This document shows positions 61,100 through 64,000 of a DNA stretch of 64,000 nucleotides, piece by piece. The DNA is from Anisakis pegreffii (lineage: Eukaryota; Nematoda; Chromadorea; Rhabditida; Anisakidae). The stretch lies in assembly GCA_035041965.1 (NCBI GenBank), contig JAPYMA010000164.1, forward strand, positions 43,770-107,769, written 5' to 3'. The number at the start of each line of letters is the position of its first letter. The stretch's first letter is position 1. Below the pieces are notes generated by a model. It was not told the origin of the DNA and ran no database searches. It saw nothing but the letters and a program-made list of their open reading frames with translations. The translations under genes were made by a program, and so were the position numbers.

Positions 61100-64000
61100 T
61101 AACTCTAATCGTAAGACACTTTCGAGTTGAATATACCCCTCAAATTACTGTTCAGAGAAACTTTTCACTACTCGATACGATTTTAACTGGCATGTGAATT
61201 CATAGCAGCTTATATCATCCTATAGCGTTGTTTTAGCGATTTAGCATGACTTTTTCCCGGTTAATGTACCTCCTCATAGCAAATTCCGCTTGATAACACA
61301 GTACTGAACTTTTCAGAAATTAAGACATACCCGCAGATGACAACATTTTTGGAATCGTTCGATGAAAGGGATCCTAATTAAGTCACAATAAGGCATTCAG
61401 TAGCCAAAGAAATTATTCAAACAATATTTATCCATATTTAAGCGATATTCATCCAATACAATCAATATATCCATGGTGATCCATGCCATTCTTCTTAAGA
61501 ACGTATTGCTTTCCAACTGCCACTACCGACAATACGCACTTCTTCCTGCTTGAATTCAATTCGAATTCGCAAGACTGATTTTAGAGGTTGAAAATTCTCA
61601 GTGATGCCATCAATAACATTAATGCCATCAATAAGTTCATCAATGCCATCAATAGCAAATAAGAGGTAGTTGGTATGCAACTCTACTTATTTCAACTGCA
61701 AACAATATCGAATTATTGAGCTTGTTCTTGTTCTGCGTAGTTTCCTTACGTCAGCGCACAAACTCATTTTGTGAATATTCGATTGTCATCGGTAGGCTTC
61801 AGCTGCCCACTGCTTCTCTTATTTGATTGACTGATCATGTTTGAATCGATCATTAACTATTCACGCTACTAGCTAACTTTATCAAAATATTAGTTGTATT
61901 TTATTGTGGGCACATATTGAATCGTTTACACTGACCACTATAATGACGAGATTCGCGTTGAGATATCGCAACAAAACAAGCAATTTTGAGTTTGGTATAC
62001 CCTTCGATGAATTTTTTAAGGTTTTCGGGTTGATATGCATACACACGGGAATTGGGTACGTTGAATAGTGTTAAAAGGTACTGATATTTAAAATGTACTA
62101 ATAGTTAGATAATAGATACAAGCCGGATCATAGCCTGGCTCAAGCTCACAACATTAATTCTCGGTTGCGGAGGAAAGTTTTGCTAGAAACCGAGTGGTGT
62201 ATCAATATCATTAATGGTACTAATAGTGTTAAATAGTTAAAAGTATACTGATCGCATCATTCATTAGTTCCATTCTCTCACTTCCTTAAGATTCGCGCAT
62301 TCAGCAAATGTCACTCATTACGAGTGTATGCCTCAATATGATCATCACCAGAGATTGTATTCGTTATCATGCACTGTTTTTTGCATACTCAACCATAGCA
62401 CTCTGGTTTAGTGAACGATAGTCTTCTGGCACATCGAATCGAAGAACAAACGATTTCTTCAATGAGATGAAAAGAAATCGGTGTTTGTTTGTTCACATTA
62501 AATTATGTGATGAAATTATCAGCAATAGATCTATGTGAACATTGTTTTTCTGAAAGATGAAGTATGTATGAGAGGTGTTCTTTGTTGCAGAGCACTTACA
62601 TTGACTCTTCACTAGCAATCAATGAATATACTCAAATGCTGGTGAGCTGCGAAGAAATGACCGATTGAACGCAACTGCATCAAATAGCTATTCTGTGTGT
62701 ATTGAGACTGGAATTGATGAATGAAATGGACTGTCATAACGCGCCGTTTATATGTTGAATGTTAGAGATGTTATTGGTGTTCTTATGTTAGGAAAGAAAT
62801 GAGCGGACGACCCGTACGGTGCGAAAATAGTTCGAAAGCTGTTAATTCGCTGACAATGAGATTAGACTTCATACTTCGGACTGGAAGTGTCAAGGGATGA
62901 TTTTGCATCCAGAAAATTCCGCAATTTTTCCGTTGGATTCAGTGCTTGGTGATGCATTCATAGGAACATTGGAACATCAGAATAAGCGTGCTCCTTTCTT
63001 TGATTGAACAGCATGGATAACCTCAGAGTTCCAGCTGCTGTTTGTTTAAAAAAGGCAAGCAATTGAGGAAAAAATCCAATCACGTTTTGGAGATTCTGTG
63101 GTCAATTTGATTGACTGTTAGTGTGAGTTAAGCATAACCAAGCAAACATCGAGTTCACGTTAGGTGTTTGTGGGAATATGTATGTCGCTGATACATAGTC
63201 AATAAACAGTTTCTAAGAGTGCGTTTTACGAGGTCGTTCATAAAAGCTATCGCAAGAATAGGTGTTAGGAAAGGTAAGATCTTTTTTAACTTTTCAAGAA
63301 GAATATGTTGAACAGATGACGGTTCCGTAATTCTGGAGTTGCTAAACACCAGTTATCTGTCGAATTGAAAAATGATCGAGATTTTGTAAATCCTCATATT
63401 TACCTTTCCTACAGTACCGAAAGAAAACACTGTCTTAGAGTTAACTGCAATGTAACACTAAACTTAAATCGCCAGAAATACCATGGCAGGATGCTTGATT
63501 CAAAAGCGCTAGTTTGAATGGTCGAAAACATGGCCATACTTGTCATTACGACCCAAAGAGCTGCTTTGTTTTCCACTGAATGAGCGGCATATATCATTCC
63601 ATCCCACTGTGCTTTTTATCTTAGGAATATTTTCATCTGCAGGAAGAATACAAGAATTTTCTGTTGTAAATATTCATTTGCAGACAGAAATAGTTTACTA
63701 GCATGGTTTCACATATTTTCAACAACCTCTCCGAAACCTCCTGAGCTCAAATTTCAGGAAGTAGGCAATCCGAACATTGATATCCATAGTAAGTGAGGTA
63801 ATGTGATCTTGTTAGATAGTCATTCAGGTGAATAAACTTGCTCCATCGACAGGTGCGAACAATAACAAACCGGTATTTTTACTAGGCATTTTTCATGCCA
63901 AACAGCTCAAATTTCGATAATCCCAGCTTTCCACATCAATACCATCATCGAATGATTGAGTTCAACATCGATGCCTTATCAAGACACCTTCTGACTTATA
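61100..64000. other. No supported gene
   Basis: Only short ORFs on either strand, none with a recognised domain or paired splice sites. A minus-strand frame at 61495-61680 has a short Asp-Gly-Ile repeat followed by a mixed-charge stretch; it could be an exon but lacks support. The upstream exons of the 60-kb membrane-protein gene may lie here. Confidence 0.5.

Noticed and set aside
1..64000. tRNA genes and CRISPR arrays
   Set aside because: No cloverleaf-like sequence with box A and GGTTCGA-type box B, and no regularly spaced repeats, were seen; an automated tRNA scan would be needed to exclude tRNAs.

Overview
The window looks like nuclear DNA of a nematode. It is about 64% A+T, its genes have many short phase-consistent exons with GT donors and mostly TTTCAG acceptors, and the five conserved genes (PP4R3/SMEK, MIC60, ZW10, Headcase and a 5S-like sequence) are eukaryotic. 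A BEL/Pao retroelement with an env gene and an SL1-like sequence also fit a nematode, perhaps clade III. The species cannot be named from the sequence alone.

Layout. 1-7.1 kb: no recognisable exon, probably intron of the minus-strand PP4R3 gene, whose first two coding exons lie at 7.94-7.16 kb. 8-13.5 kb: intergenic. 13.6-20.16 kb (+): MIC60/mitofilin, twelve exons, with a hAT-type element in one intron. 20.7-22.4 kb: diverged repeat unit with one well-formed cysteine-containing exon; degraded relatives lie at 35.5-39.3 kb. 22.8-31.53 kb (-): BEL/Pao element with gag, pol and env in a single frame broken by two stop codons; its right end is rebuilt by an 826-bp inverted copy of its own 3' end. 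31.9-34.8 kb (-): secreted-protein gene made of duplicated phase-1 exons, with an SL1-like inverted repeat in its largest intron. 37.8-38.25 kb (+): frameshifted ISXO2-like transposase. 39.94-42.75 kb: segment bounded by ~53-bp inverted repeats. 43.66-44.2 kb: foldback element ending about 75 bp before the ZW10 start. 44.28-49.62 kb (+): ZW10. 50.75-50.87 kb (-): 5S rRNA-like sequence. 51.95-52.45 kb (+): 79-residue Gly/Ser-rich secreted peptide. 53.04-53.32 kb: second hAT-type copy. 54.81-59.20 kb (+): Headcase homologue whose last intron is almost entirely a G+C-rich transposon with a TA target duplication. 60.04-61.03 kb (-): exons of a small membrane protein. 61.1-64 kb: nothing convincing.

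The conserved genes have unrelated roles: PP4 phosphatase targeting, mitochondrial cristae, kinetochore/vesicle tethering and a Headcase regulator. They do not form a pathway. The unusual content is in the mobile DNA and in the lineage-specific secreted genes between the conserved ones. Exon boundaries were read by eye from splice motifs and phase agreement; those without a matching phase are marked as uncertain.
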